This document shows, one piece after another, positions 44,293 through 53,363 of a DNA stretch of 64,000 bases. Each line of letters opens with the position of its first letter. Within the stretch, counting starts at the first letter, position 1. A model generated the notes under the pieces. It was not told where the DNA came from. It did no database searches and worked only from the letters and a program-made list of their open reading frames with translations. Position numbers and translations under genes: made by a program. Location of the stretch: NCBI RefSeq assembly GCF_018129405.1, contig NZ_JAFCLP010000003.1:62001-126000 (forward strand), in the 5' to 3' direction. Source of the stretch: Bradyrhizobium iriomotense. Lineage in GTDB: Bacteria > Pseudomonadota > Alphaproteobacteria > Rhizobiales > Xanthobacteraceae.

Positions 44293-45663
44293 ATGGCGCG
44301 AGACCAGATCGATATGACGCCGCTGCAGTCACGCGACGAACTCGTCGCGTGGTTCGAGGCCGGCTGCAAGGACCCGTCCGAATTCCGCATGGGCACCGAG
44401 CACGAGAAGACGCCGTTCACGCTCGAGGGCCACCGCCCGGTGCCGTATGAAGGCGCACGCGGCATCGGCGCGCTGCTCGAAGGCATGAAGCTCCTGCTCG
44501 GCTGGGAGCCGATCATGGAGAAGGGCAACATCATCGGCCTCTACGACGTCACCGGCGGCGGCGCGATCTCGCTCGAGCCGGGCGGACAGTTCGAGCTCTC
44601 GGGCGCGCCGGTCGAGAACGTCCACCAGACCCAGAGCGAGCTGATGGCGCATCTGGCGCAGGTGCGCGAGATCGCCACGCCGCTCGGCATCGGCTTCCTT
44701 GGTCTCGGCATGACGCCGTCCTGGTCGCGTGCCGACATCCCGGTGATGCCCAAGGGCCGCTACAAGATCATGACCAATTACATGCCGAAGGTCGGCCAGT
44801 ACGGCCTCGACATGATGTACCGGACCTGCACGGTGCAGACCAATCTCGACTTCTCCTCCGAAGCCGATATGGTCAAGAAGCTGCGCGTGTCGCTCGCGCT
44901 CCAGCCGGTCGCAACCGCCTTGTTCGCCAACTCGCCCTTCACCGAAGGCAGGCCGAACGGCTTCCTCTCCTTCCGCTCCGAGATCTGGCGCGACACCGAC
45001 AATGCACGCTCCGGCATGATGCCGTGGGCGTTCGAGGACGGCATGGGCTTCGAGCGCTATGTCGACTACGCGCTCGACGTGCCCATGTATTTCGTCAAGC
45101 GCGGCGAGGAGTACATCGACGTCTCGGGCTCCTCCTTCCGTGCCTTCTTCGACGGCCGCAACAACAACCTTCCCGGCGAGCGTCCGACGTTGTCGGACTG
45201 GGCCAACCATCTCTCGACGATCTTCCCGGAAGTGCGGCTGAAGCGCTATCTCGAGATGCGCGGCTCCGACGGCGGGCCGTGGGGGCGCCTGCCGGCGCTG
45301 CCGGCATTCTGGGTCGGGCTGCTCTATGACGATGTGTCGCTCGATGCCGCCTGGGACATGGTGAAGCACTGGAGTGCGCATGAGCGCCAAGCCCTGCGCG
45401 ACGACGTGCCGCGCTTCGGCTTCAAGTCGCGGATCAAGGACCGGTATCTGTTCGAGATCGCCAAGGACTGCCTCGTTCTGGCACATGCGGGCCTGCGCCG
45501 GCGCGGCCGGATCGACCAGCTCGGACGCGACGAGACCAGGCATCTGGAGCCGCTCGACCGCATCATCGATTCCGGCCGGACGCCGGCCGAGGAAATGCTC
45601 GAGAAGTTCAATGGCCCGTGGAAGGGCTCGGTGGAACCGGCCTACGCGGAATACGCGTTCTAA
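44293..45663 (+). CDS. gshA: Glutamate--cysteine ligase (plant/alphaproteobacterial type)
   Basis: 456 residues of the GCS2-type family, ATP-dependent formation of gamma-glutamylcysteine, the first step of glutathione synthesis. Matches include RMGTEHEKTPF (metal/ATP site), SLEPGGQFELSGAP, FLGLGMTPSW, MTNYMPKVGQYGLDMM and YVDYALDVPMYFV. The length is as expected for alphaproteobacterial enzymes. It is preceded by the MarR gene 99 nt away on the same strand, with no dyad seen between, so it may be independently expressed. Confidence 0.94.
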   Translation: MARDQIDMTPLQSRDELVAWFEAGCKDPSEFRMGTEHEKTPFTLEGHRPVPYEGARGIGALLEGMKLLLGWEPIMEKGNIIGLYDVTGGGAISLEPGGQFELSGAPVENVHQTQSELMAHLAQVREIATPLGIGFLGLGMTPSWSRADIPVMPKGRYKIMTNYMPKVGQYGLDMMYRTCTVQTNLDFSSEADMVKKLRVSLALQPVATALFANSPFTEGRPNGFLSFRSEIWRDTDNARSGMMPWAFEDGMGFERYVDYALDVPMYFVKRGEEYIDVSGSSFRAFFDGRNNNLPGERPTLSDWANHLSTIFPEVRLKRYLEMRGSDGGPWGRLPALPAFWVGLLYDDVSLDAAWDMVKHWSAHERQALRDDVPRFGFKSRIKDRYLFEIAKDCLVLAHAGLRRRGRIDQLGRDETRHLEPLDRIIDSGRTPAEEMLEKFNGPWKGSVEPAYAEYAF

Positions 45664-45775
45664 TTCGATACGCGACGACCAGGATTTCGGCCGTTCATCG
45701 CCCATACAGGTTTGCGGCGATCAAATGATCGGCTGAAAAAACCTGAGCGTCGTCAATAACTCGAAAGCTGTTCCG

Positions 45776-46342
45776 ATGGGGAAGGGCCGCCTGCGTGGGG
45801 CCGTCACGGCAAGCGTCTTGGCAGGCGTCACGCTGCTTTCGCTCGTGTTTGCGGGCGTGCTGGCGTGCGCGCAGACGGCGTTCGACCGGCCCGGCGGCGA
45901 CTATTTCAGCACGCCGGTCACGTCGGGTGACCCCGAGGATTGTGCGCTGCTGTGCGAGCGCGACCGCAAGTGCCGCTCCTGGAGCTTCAGCTATCCTGAT
46001 ATCGACGGCGCCGCGGCGGTGTGCTGGCTCAAGAACACCGTGCCGGCGCGCGTGCCCGGCAGTTGCTGCATCTCCGGCGTCCGCGGCGCCGGCGTGATCG
46101 AGCCGCGCGTCGAAGGCGTGGAGACGTCGATCGATCGTCCCGGCGGCGACCTGCGCAACTTCGAGCTCAAGGACGGCGAAAGCGTAGAGGCCTGCAAGGC
46201 CGCCTGCACCGCCGACAACAAATGCCGTGCCTTCACCTACGCCCGCCCCGGCTATACCGGCCGCGAGGCGCGCTGCTTCCTGAAGAAGGAAATCAAGCCG
46301 CCGCGCAGGAAGGCAGGGTTCACGTCGGGCGTGGTGCGGTAG
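45776..46342 (+). CDS. Exported protein with two PAN/Apple-type domains
   Basis: 188 residues. A hydrophobic N-terminal signal (ASVLAGVTLLSLVFAGVLACA) is followed by two PAN_4 repeats, each opening FDRPGGDYF / IDRPGGDLRNF and holding paired Cys: DCALLCERDRKCRSWSF with VCWLK, and ACKAACTADNKCRAFTY with RCFLKKE. PAN domains bind protein or carbohydrate. No enzymatic domain is present. The gap upstream to gshA (112 bp) shows no clear terminator. Confidence 0.85.
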   Translation: MGKGRLRGAVTASVLAGVTLLSLVFAGVLACAQTAFDRPGGDYFSTPVTSGDPEDCALLCERDRKCRSWSFSYPDIDGAAAVCWLKNTVPARVPGSCCISGVRGAGVIEPRVEGVETSIDRPGGDLRNFELKDGESVEACKAACTADNKCRAFTYARPGYTGREARCFLKKEIKPPRRKAGFTSGVVR

Positions 46343-46412
46343 CCGCAGCTCTTTCCACCGTCATTGCTGTCGTAGCAACCATTAAGGCGATGCCCGTCTG
46401 CCGGCGCAGCAT

Positions 46413-46511
46413 GACGCCGTGCTTGCGGTCGTCAAGGCGTGGCCTGGCTGCAGCGGAGATGGGGTGAGGCTGGAGCGACGGCCAGCCTTGACGTCCGCGG
46501 CACACGGCGTC
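46413..46511. repeat. Imperfect inverted repeat downstream of the IS110 transposase
   Basis: GACGCCGTGCTTGCGG then TCGTCAAGGC (46413-46438) pairs with the segment 46485-46511 (GCCTTGACG... CGGCGTC) with a few mismatches. It lies between the PAN protein and the transposase 3' end. It may be either a host palindromic repeat that served as target or part of the element end. Confidence 0.55.
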
Positions 46512-46568
46512 GTATTGAGGGCAGGTCGGGACGAAGAAACGGTGCTTCGGCCGAACAAAGAAACGCGA

Positions 46569-47540
46569 TCAGGTGACGGACAGATTGGCGTTTTTTGACG
46601 GTTCAGCGAGCCACGGCGTTCCGCGGGCGACGACGGCGTTGATGATGACGAGCAGCTTCCTGGCACAAGCGACGAGCGCGCGCTTGTGGCCCTTGCCGGC
46701 GGCAATCAGGCGGTTGTACATGGCCATGAGTTGCGGGTTCCAGCGGAAGGATGCCGGAAGAGCCGCGGTATAGAGCGCCCCGCGCAAGCGTTTGCGGCCG
46801 CCTTCGATGTGACGGGCGCCGACGCGATCGCCGCTGTCGTCATCATAAGGCGCAAGCCCAACGAGAGCTGCGGCTCGCTCGCGCGTGATCTGGCCGATCT
46901 CGGGCATCCTGACCAGGATGGCGACCGCGGTCGGCAGACCGCAGCCGCCGACACTGAAGATCAGATCCAGCCGTGCGGTGAGATCGCGATGCTCGCGGAT
47001 CGCGGCCACCAGGGCCTTGAACTCGGCTCGTTTGTGCTTGGCCAAAAGAGCAATCTGCTCTTTCCAGAGCTTCTGGATCCGCTCGTTGCGGCAGCTCTCC
47101 AGCCGGTTCTTGAGCTTTGCGATATCCTCCTTGATCTGGTCGATCATCGTCAGATGCTCGGCAAAGGGCTGCATCCGGGAATCCGGAGCGGGATGGATCT
47201 CCTTCACGGCGGCGGTGCAGGCCGCAATCAAGGCAGCATCGATTTTGTCGTTCTTGGCCCGCTGCAGGAGGAACGTGGCATAAGCACGGACCTGGGCCGG
47301 CTGAAACAGGACGACGACAAACCGCTTGCGCCGCAGCGCGGCGACGACCGCCTGCTCATAGCCTCCACTCGCCTCGATCCCAATCCGCTCGACCTTGTGG
47401 CGCCGCAGCCACTCCAACAGCATCTGGTGATCTTCCGCCGTGTTCTCCACCTGCAGCCGCTCCGAGCTGCCATCGAGCGCCACGTCGAGCTTGCGTTTGC
47501 CGGTATCGATCCCGGCACAGATCGTGATACGCTTGGCCAT
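46569..47540 (-). CDS. IS110-family transposase
   Basis: 323 residues from ATG 47540, with GGGAGG upstream. The N-terminal DEDD RuvC-like domain has CAGIDTGKRKLDVAL (first Asp), GIEASGGYEQAVVAAL (Glu) and AKNDKIDAALIA (Asp pair), with VRAYATFLLQ between. The Transposase_20 part has SVGGCGLPTAVAILVRMPEIG and ALVGLAPYDDDSGDRVGARH, with the probable catalytic Ser in the DSG motif. It appears full-length and in frame, so potentially active. IS110 enzymes recombine through a bridge RNA encoded in the element's noncoding end. Confidence 0.93.
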   Translation of the reverse strand: MAKRITICAGIDTGKRKLDVALDGSSERLQVENTAEDHQMLLEWLRRHKVERIGIEASGGYEQAVVAALRRKRFVVVLFQPAQVRAYATFLLQRAKNDKIDAALIAACTAAVKEIHPAPDSRMQPFAEHLTMIDQIKEDIAKLKNRLESCRNERIQKLWKEQIALLAKHKRAEFKALVAAIREHRDLTARLDLIFSVGGCGLPTAVAILVRMPEIGQITRERAAALVGLAPYDDDSGDRVGARHIEGGRKRLRGALYTAALPASFRWNPQLMAMYNRLIAAGKGHKRALVACARKLLVIINAVVARGTPWLAEPSKNANLSVT

Positions 47541-47673
47541 CTTCCTCGACCCTCCCTTGTGATGCGAACCTGATGTTCGTTCAACCATACGGGTCCCGAT
47601 GAAGTGCCGACCGCGATCTTGCTACGAAACGCAGCCCTCAAGGCTTCGGTGGGCATCGATCCGATCGATCGGC

Positions 47674-47705
47674 GGCCCAGCTCGGGCGGCCACCCGGGCT
47701 GGGCC
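47674..47705 (-). other. Candidate bridge-RNA hairpin upstream of the IS110 transposase
   Basis: GGCCCAGCTCGGG (47674-47686) and CCCGGGCTGGGCC (47693-47705) pair at 12 of 13 positions with a 6-nt loop. It lies 134 nt upstream of the transposase start, in the 5' noncoding segment where IS110-group elements encode their bridge RNA. It is a position and structure argument only. The surrounding GATCCGATCGATCGG is also palindromic. Confidence 0.45.
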
Positions 47706-47751
47706 ATTCCTCACGGAACGAGACCATTCTAATCCGGTGCGCTAATACAAG

Positions 47752-47783
47752 GGTGGGCAAAGGCGCATAGCGCCGTGCCCACC
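47752..47783. repeat. Short palindrome at the right flank of the IS110 region
   Basis: GGTGGGCA (47752-47759) and TGCCCACC (47776-47783) pair perfectly around GGCGC-ATA-GCGCC. It resembles a REP-type sequence. It may mark the target into which the element inserted. Confidence 0.75.
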
Positions 47784-47831
47784 ATCTTTCTGCAACGGCA
47801 ATAGAACTTTGTGAGCACGCTGACGCTTCCT

Positions 47832-47911
47832 CGTCATTGCGAGCGCAGCGAAGCAATCCAGAGTCTCTCCGCAGTGGCAGTCTGGATTGCTTCGCTGCGC
47901 TCGCAATGACG
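47832..47911. repeat. Palindromic repeat (family C, unit 1)
   Basis: Perfect 31-bp inverted repeat, arms 47832-47862 and 47881-47911, starting CGTCATTGCGAGCGCAGCG, with an 18-nt loop. A nearly identical copy lies at 54895-54974. It precedes the pilin terminator. The 440-bp gap between transposase and pilin genes is thus accounted for by the IS end, two palindromes and the terminator. Confidence 0.93.
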
Positions 47912-47924
47912 TTGTGGGGCACCC

Positions 47925-47956
47925 AAAAGAAAAGAGCCTCGTCGAAGACGAGGCTC
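47925..47956 (-). terminator. Intrinsic terminator after the pilin gene
   Basis: On the minus strand the stem GAGCCTCGTC/GACGAGGCTC (arms 47947-47956 and 47934-47943, 10 bp, 3-nt loop) is followed by TTTTCTTTT. It lies 24 nt after the pilin stop codon. Confidence 0.88.
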
Positions 47957-47980
47957 TCGGAATTCCCAGGTCGTTCGGCC

Positions 47981-48145
47981 TTACTTGAGGCTGGACGAGA
48001 TCGAGCCGAACTTGGTGTTCAGCGTGCTGCCGAGGTTGTTGACGACGGTGATGATCGCGAGCGCGATGCCGGCAGCGATCAGGCCGTATTCAATGGCGGT
48101 GGCGCCGGATTCATCCTTCACGAAACGCGCAACGAGGTTCTTCAT
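47981..48145 (-). CDS. Flp-family type IVb pilin
   Basis: 54-residue prepilin. The short basic leader MKNLVARFVKDESG is followed by the Flp signature ATAIEYGLIAAGIALAIITVV, with the Glu-Tyr pair required at the TadV-type cleavage site. The ATG at 48145 follows GGGAG. The protein polymerises into Flp/Tad pili for adhesion. No tad assembly genes (cpaB-F, tadB-C) are in the window, so this is a detached pilin gene with its own strong terminator. Confidence 0.92.
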   Translation of the reverse strand: MKNLVARFVKDESGATAIEYGLIAAGIALAIITVVNNLGSTLNTKFGSISSSLK

Positions 48146-48435
48146 AGAGTGCTCCCAAAAAGTACACAAAGGCTACAACTGTTCTGGTCTCTTCGGCTTC
48201 CCAGCGCCGCCCGACCATGGAACCGAAACTAGAGACAAAGAATTGCGCCGCAGTTAATTCGACTGCGGAAAGAAACTGCGGTTTGCGAGTATTCGACGAT
48301 GGTAAATCGAAATTGAAAACAATCCGTTAAATTGTAACGACATCACGTCCTCGTCGCGGTTTACCCGAAGTTATGACCGACGTGGTCGAATGCCGCTCGC
48401 CAATCCGACAAGAACAAGCAGGACGACGAGGCGGC

Positions 48436-49908
48436 ATGTCCCTTTCCATTGCCAACAGCATCGCAGCACAGAGCCGCGCGCGAGCGCTGGTGCCGCTCTG
48501 CGTCGGAGCGGGCTCCTATCTCTACTTTCTCTGTCTCGGCGATACGCTGCTTCAGGACTCCGACTCGTTCTGGCAGATCAAGATCGGGCAATGGATCCTC
48601 GACCATCACGCCCTGCCCTACACCGACTTTTATTCATTCACGCGGCCGGGCGCGCCCTGGGTTTCGACCTCATGGCTGTCGCAGGTCGCGTTCGCGCTCT
48701 CCTATACGCAATGGGGCTGGGCCGGCCCGGTGATCCTCACTGCAGTCGCAGTCGCATTGTCGGCGGCGACCCTCGTCTATCTGCTCGACACGCATCTGGA
48801 GATGCCGCGCTCGGTGCTGTTTGCGATGCTGGCGGTCGTGTTGTCGCTGCATCACATCCTGGCGCGGCCGCACATGCTGGCGCTGCCCGTGATGATCGCA
48901 TGGGTCGGCATGCTGATGGCGGCAGCCGACCGCAAGGGCACGCCGTCATGGCACTGGTTGCCGCTGATGTCACTGTGGGCGAACCTGCATGGCGGCTTCG
49001 TGCTGGGCCTCGCGCTGATCGGCCCGATGTCGTTCGTGGCGCTGTGGGGCCTGGAGTCCGGCAAGCAGGTCCGGCTGCTGCTGCGCTGGTTCCTGTTCGG
49101 CGTTGCCGCGCTGGCCGCGAGCTGCGTCACGCCCTATGGCTGGCGTACGCTGCTGGGTGCGACCAACATCCTCAATCTCGGCGAGCTGCTCACGGTCATT
49201 TCCGAATGGTCGCCGGCGAGCTTCGCATCCTTCACCGCGTTCGAAGGCGCGCTGCTCGGCCTGATCGCGATCGGGCTCTATCGCGGCCTGACACTGTCGC
49301 CGCCGCGCATTCTGCTGATCCTGCTGCTGACCTGGATGGCGCTCAGCCATGTCAGGAGCATCGAGGCCTTTGCCTTCCTGGTGCCGCTGGTGCTGGCCAA
49401 GCCGCTCGGCGAAAAATCGTCGCTGCAGCCAGCCGATGCGCACACGGGTGAGAGCTGGCCTGCCCGCTACGTGACTGCAGCGGGCGCGTTGATGATCGTG
49501 GCAGCAAGCTGGACCTCGACCGCGATCTTCATGTCGCATCACCGCTTCAAATTCACGATGGACCAGACGCCGGTCGCGGCGACCGACCTGCTCGAAAAGC
49601 GTGGGGCAAAGCGCATCTTCAATGCCTACGGGTTCGGCGGCTATCTGATCGCGCGCGACATCCCGGTCTTCGTCGACGGCCGCGCCGAGCTCTATGGCGA
49701 GAAGTTCGTGATGGACTTCTTCAAGGCAACCGAGGGGAAGAAGCCCGAGCTCCTGCCCCGCCTGCTGGACGAGTACAAGATCGACGCGACGCTGCTGGCC
49801 GCCGATGCGCCGGGTCCCCAGATCCTCGATCACCTCAAGGGCTGGAAGCGGATCTATGCGGACGATATCGCGGTGATCCATGTACGGGACGACGCCACGG
49901 CTCCGTGA
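48436..49908 (+). CDS. Polytopic membrane protein with GT-C-like layout
   Basis: 490 residues from ATG 48436 (frame open to 48373). About 10-11 transmembrane helices. The first loop has SDSFWQIKIGQWILDHHALPYTDFYSFT with acidic residues after TM1, as in GT-C glycosyltransferase-like membrane proteins. The C-terminal periplasmic part reads RIFNAYGFGGYLIARDIP followed by VFVDGRAELYGEKFVMDF. This two-part layout (helical bundle plus GGYL...DGR domain) recurs in unnamed bacterial membrane proteins. No enzyme activity can be assigned. The upstream 290 bases to the pilin gene are AT-rich at their centre but show no supported feature. Confidence 0.72.
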   Translation: MSLSIANSIAAQSRARALVPLCVGAGSYLYFLCLGDTLLQDSDSFWQIKIGQWILDHHALPYTDFYSFTRPGAPWVSTSWLSQVAFALSYTQWGWAGPVILTAVAVALSAATLVYLLDTHLEMPRSVLFAMLAVVLSLHHILARPHMLALPVMIAWVGMLMAAADRKGTPSWHWLPLMSLWANLHGGFVLGLALIGPMSFVALWGLESGKQVRLLLRWFLFGVAALAASCVTPYGWRTLLGATNILNLGELLTVISEWSPASFASFTAFEGALLGLIAIGLYRGLTLSPPRILLILLLTWMALSHVRSIEAFAFLVPLVLAKPLGEKSSLQPADAHTGESWPARYVTAAGALMIVAASWTSTAIFMSHHRFKFTMDQTPVAATDLLEKRGAKRIFNAYGFGGYLIARDIPVFVDGRAELYGEKFVMDFFKATEGKKPELLPRLLDEYKIDATLLAADAPGPQILDHLKGWKRIYADDIAVIHVRDDATAP

Positions 49909-49984
49909 CGATCCTGTCCACGGACTGCGCGTCCGGCGATCGTTGAGCTCGCCGCGCCGGATCGCGCTCGCGATGCCCGGTTGC

Positions 49985-51760
49985 TCAACCGGGAGATCGC
50001 CCTGTCGCCAATGATGCGTTCTTCCGCGCAGCGGGCTCGCTCACGCTCGCGGAAAATACGCAGAGCCGTCTGGTTCGATAGAGCGCGCCACTCTGCGCTT
50101 CCGGGCTCTGGCAGATATCGATGACGTAGCCGATGCCATTTCGCGATGCATAGGCGAGGCGCTCGTCCAGCGAATTCAGGTTGTCGACATCCGTCAACCT
50201 GCTTCGCCACGTCTGGTAATACGAGGGCATCCACATCGAGCTTCCGCCGCGCTTGTGATCGATCCAGACGCGGCGGTGCGAGACGTATTCAAATACGCTG
50301 GCGCGATCGAGCGCCATGTCGGCGGTGCTCACCTCCGCGCGACCGTCAAATCCCGGCCGCCTCGGGGTGAGGAACATGGCGTTCAAAGGCGTGTTGCTGC
50401 GCGCCCATGCGCCGACGGCGCCCCACTCTTCGATGGCCTCGTTGCAGATCCGGTTGAAGTTGACACTGGACCGGATCGCGAGCGGGTAAGCGAGGAACAC
50501 AGCCGTGGCGAGCACCAGATGGCCCATGGTGCGCTGATAGGATGGGACAGGTCCCGACCCTGTCGTTCGAAGAACAAACATCAAGGCGGCGATGACGAAG
50601 GCGAGGCCGGCCCAGCCGTCGAAGCTCAGCAACAGCACGATGAGGCATGCGGGAAGGAAAGTCGCCTCCTTGTCTCGTCGCAACCATTTCGTCGCCAATG
50701 CCGCGATCCCCAGGGCGGCCAGAAGATGAATGACCGTGCTCGACCGCAGGAAATGAAGGTTGAGGATGAACGGCGATCCCGTGGCGAAGGGAACGACGAT
50801 GCCGATCAGATAGACCAGGACTGCGCCCGCATAGGCCGCCCGCAATTCCGCGGCAGCCTGCCTCAGCAAGAAAAACGCGAGCGCTCCGATGACGGTGACG
50901 CCGAGGAGCCCGACAAGATCGCCTGGCGAGGTCGAGTCGATCAGCACGTGACCGGGAAAGTACTGACGCAGGAACTCGGCATAGTCGAAGCCGAATGGAC
51001 GACCGAATTCCGGATTTGCCAGGAATCCGTGAAGCACCGCAAACGCAAGCGGCAGGCACAGGACGAGACCGATCAGCACGCGCGAAGAGATCGCGCCGAT
51101 TGTCGCCTTACGGTGGAACAGGAAGCGTATCCCGATCAGCGCCAGCGGCAGCACGAGCCAGACTGCAAAGAAGGCGTTGATGAAGAACGTGATCCCCAGA
51201 GCAATCGCCGCCGCGGTGAAGCGGCCCCGGGCGGCAAAATAGATCGCCAGCAGGGCCACGCCATTCGCCATCTCCGAATGAGTGAAGGTGTTGATGAACA
51301 GGCCGCCGGAGCCGGCGTAGCTATAGCCGTCGAGAAAGGCTGTGAAGCACAGGATCAGGCTGAAGACGATCCTGTCGCGTTGCTCCGTCACCCCCAGCAG
51401 CGAAGCGCAGCACAGGAATCCGACAAAGCTGAGCAGCCGGGACAGGAAGAACAGGATGAGGAACAGCAACGGAACGTTGTCGAAGTATCGTTCGACGCCG
51501 CCCAGGATCAGCCAGACACCGGACGCAAAATAGCGCAGCGACTGAATGAATGCGTCATCTGCATATTGCGACTCGTTGTAGAGACCGGCAACGATCGGCA
51601 GATGGTAGAGGTTGTTGGTGAGACCGAAGACGAATCCCGTCCGCAACACCGACACCGCCGAGGCGAAGACGGCGACCGAAAATATCTCGACCCAGAAATT
51701 CGAGGCGCCGACCGCGCGATCGCGGCCGATCATGTCAGAGGTGACGTTGACGTCTGCCAT
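49985..51760 (-). CDS. Large polytopic membrane protein, function unknown
   Basis: 591 residues with about 12 hydrophobic segments (for example VPLLFLILFFLSRLLSFVGFL and IVLSLILCFTAFL-type helices). A conserved-looking first loop NNLYHLPIVAGLYNESQYADDAFIQ follows TM1, with an acidic pair as in GT-C or Wzy-like proteins, and a C-terminal soluble tail of about 120 residues. It is convergent with the plus-strand GT-C-like gene, 76 nt apart. Functions in surface polysaccharide assembly are plausible by layout only. Confidence 0.68.
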   Translation of the reverse strand: MADVNVTSDMIGRDRAVGASNFWVEIFSVAVFASAVSVLRTGFVFGLTNNLYHLPIVAGLYNESQYADDAFIQSLRYFASGVWLILGGVERYFDNVPLLFLILFFLSRLLSFVGFLCCASLLGVTEQRDRIVFSLILCFTAFLDGYSYAGSGGLFINTFTHSEMANGVALLAIYFAARGRFTAAAIALGITFFINAFFAVWLVLPLALIGIRFLFHRKATIGAISSRVLIGLVLCLPLAFAVLHGFLANPEFGRPFGFDYAEFLRQYFPGHVLIDSTSPGDLVGLLGVTVIGALAFFLLRQAAAELRAAYAGAVLVYLIGIVVPFATGSPFILNLHFLRSSTVIHLLAALGIAALATKWLRRDKEATFLPACLIVLLLSFDGWAGLAFVIAALMFVLRTTGSGPVPSYQRTMGHLVLATAVFLAYPLAIRSSVNFNRICNEAIEEWGAVGAWARSNTPLNAMFLTPRRPGFDGRAEVSTADMALDRASVFEYVSHRRVWIDHKRGGSSMWMPSYYQTWRSRLTDVDNLNSLDERLAYASRNGIGYVIDICQSPEAQSGALYRTRRLCVFSASVSEPAARKNASLATGRSPG

Positions 51761-51980
51761 TCGAGTGCCGGAGAAAGCGACCGCTGCGGATCAGCCTCGG
51801 GGGAGCGCCATTGCGGCTACCCGTCCTGAAAGCGCCCGCCCGGAGCGATGAAGACGGACAGCAACAGAGCTAAACCACAAACGCTAAAGGCGGCTTAAGC
51901 GACGTTTCGGAATTGCCACACGGGCCGATGGTAAATGCCGGGCTAAGGCCCGCGGCACGATCGCTCCATTCCGGAACAGG

Positions 51981-53186
51981 TCAATTTCCCGTCTGCAACT
52001 CGCCAAAGCGCTCCCAGCTCCTGCCATTGAAGCGCATGAACTGCATCTGGTCGACCGGAACGTGATCGGTCGGGCTGGTATTGACCTTGATGCCGGGCAG
52101 CAGCATCGGCAATTCGAGATCGCGGATCGCAAACGCCTGCTTCAGGATGTTCTCGGTCGAGAGATCGTCGCCGCATGCTCTCAGCACCGCCTCCAGCGCC
52201 ATCGCGCTGTTGTAGGAATTGACGTAGTTGGTGTCGTGCTGATCGGCCTCCGGCGCATATCTGGTCATGAACTCGCGCCAGCCCTTGACGCCGGGATCGT
52301 CCTTCCAGGCGGGATCGTCGGGATCCTTGACATAGGCGGTGGAGAGAATGCCGGTGCCGGCTTCCAGCCCGGCCGGCTCCATCACGGTCGAGACCCATAC
52401 CGCCACATTTGAGAGGAACGTCATGGGCCGCCAGTTGATCTCGAAGGATTTTCGGATCGCCTGCGCCGCGAATTTCGGCGTCGCAGCGATCACGAACACG
52501 TCGGCGCCAGAAGCCTTCAGCTTCACGATCTGGGAATCGATGGTCGGATCCTGGATCTCATAGGTAGCGTTGGTGACCACGGAATCGTATTTTTCGCCGA
52601 GCACGTCCTTCAGCCCGGCGAGATAGTCGCGGCCGTAATCGTCGTTCTGGGAGATGACCGCAAATTTCGCGTTGGGATTCTTCGCCAGCGCATAACGCGC
52701 ATAGAGCCGCGCCTCGTAGCGGAACGGCGCTTGCACGCCCATCGTCGCCTGCGGATATTGCGCAATGTCGGCGAACTTCGAGGCGCCGGAGCCGATGAAA
52801 AGCTGCGGCACGTTCTTCGACTGAAGATATTTTGCAATCGCGGTGTTGTGGGCGGTGCCGATCGAGGAGAAGATCAACGCGACCTCGTCGCTCTCGACCA
52901 GGCGGCGTGTCTGCTCGACCGATTTCGGCGGCGCGTAGCTGTCGTCGAGCGAGATCAGATTGACCTTGCGGCCGTTGATGCCGCCCTTCTCGTTCAGCAT
53001 CTTGAAATAGCCGACCTCGCCCTTGCCGAGCGCGCCGAAGGCGGAGACCGGGCCGCTATAGGGCATGGTCTGGCCGATCCTGATTTCGGTTGCGGTGACG
53101 CCGCGCATCTCGGCGGCGAACGGAGCAGCAGGCCACAGCAGAAATGAAAGGGCGCCAAGCGCGCCCAATGCCGCCTTAACGCGCAT
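51981..53186 (-). CDS. Branched-chain-type ABC substrate-binding protein (Sec-exported, orphan)
   Basis: 401 residues. ATG 53186 follows GGGGAGGGGAAG and starts a Sec signal (MRVKAALGALGALSFLLWPA, cleaved near FAA). The domain opens TEIRIGQTMPYSGPVSAFG and MLNEKGGINGRKVNLI, then VISQNDDYGRDYLAGLKDVL and AMALEAVLRACGDDL. It is a paralogue of the Tat-exported binder at 21281-22510, with the same motif order. No permease or ATPase adjoins. The 200-bp leader to the membrane-protein gene shows no other feature. Confidence 0.88.
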   Translation of the reverse strand: MRVKAALGALGALSFLLWPAAPFAAEMRGVTATEIRIGQTMPYSGPVSAFGALGKGEVGYFKMLNEKGGINGRKVNLISLDDSYAPPKSVEQTRRLVESDEVALIFSSIGTAHNTAIAKYLQSKNVPQLFIGSGASKFADIAQYPQATMGVQAPFRYEARLYARYALAKNPNAKFAVISQNDDYGRDYLAGLKDVLGEKYDSVVTNATYEIQDPTIDSQIVKLKASGADVFVIAATPKFAAQAIRKSFEINWRPMTFLSNVAVWVSTVMEPAGLEAGTGILSTAYVKDPDDPAWKDDPGVKGWREFMTRYAPEADQHDTNYVNSYNSAMALEAVLRACGDDLSTENILKQAFAIRDLELPMLLPGIKVNTSPTDHVPVDQMQFMRFNGRSWERFGELQTGN

Positions 53187-53363
53187 CGGCTTCCCCTCCC
53201 CTTTGATCGGTGCGATCACGCCGCACCCTTATTTAAGGGGAGCATGCCATGACATCGCGGCAAACTCCAATCATTATCGACCGGCGATGGCAGGGCGGGC
53301 ACGGTGCAAAAGCGCCTTTGCCCACCCTGCGTCTCTATCCGGATCGGCGACCTGCGCGGCGCA

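Larger units (their letters stand above)
46569..47705 (-). mobile_element. IS110-family insertion element (ends not defined)
   Basis: Minimal extent covers the transposase gene (46569-47540) plus the 5' noncoding segment holding a strong hairpin. IS110 elements lack simple terminal inverted repeats, so the borders cannot be fixed from one copy. They likely fall within about 46512 and 47751, between two palindromes. No target duplication is expected in this family. The region is rearranged only locally; flanking genes are intact. Confidence 0.65.
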
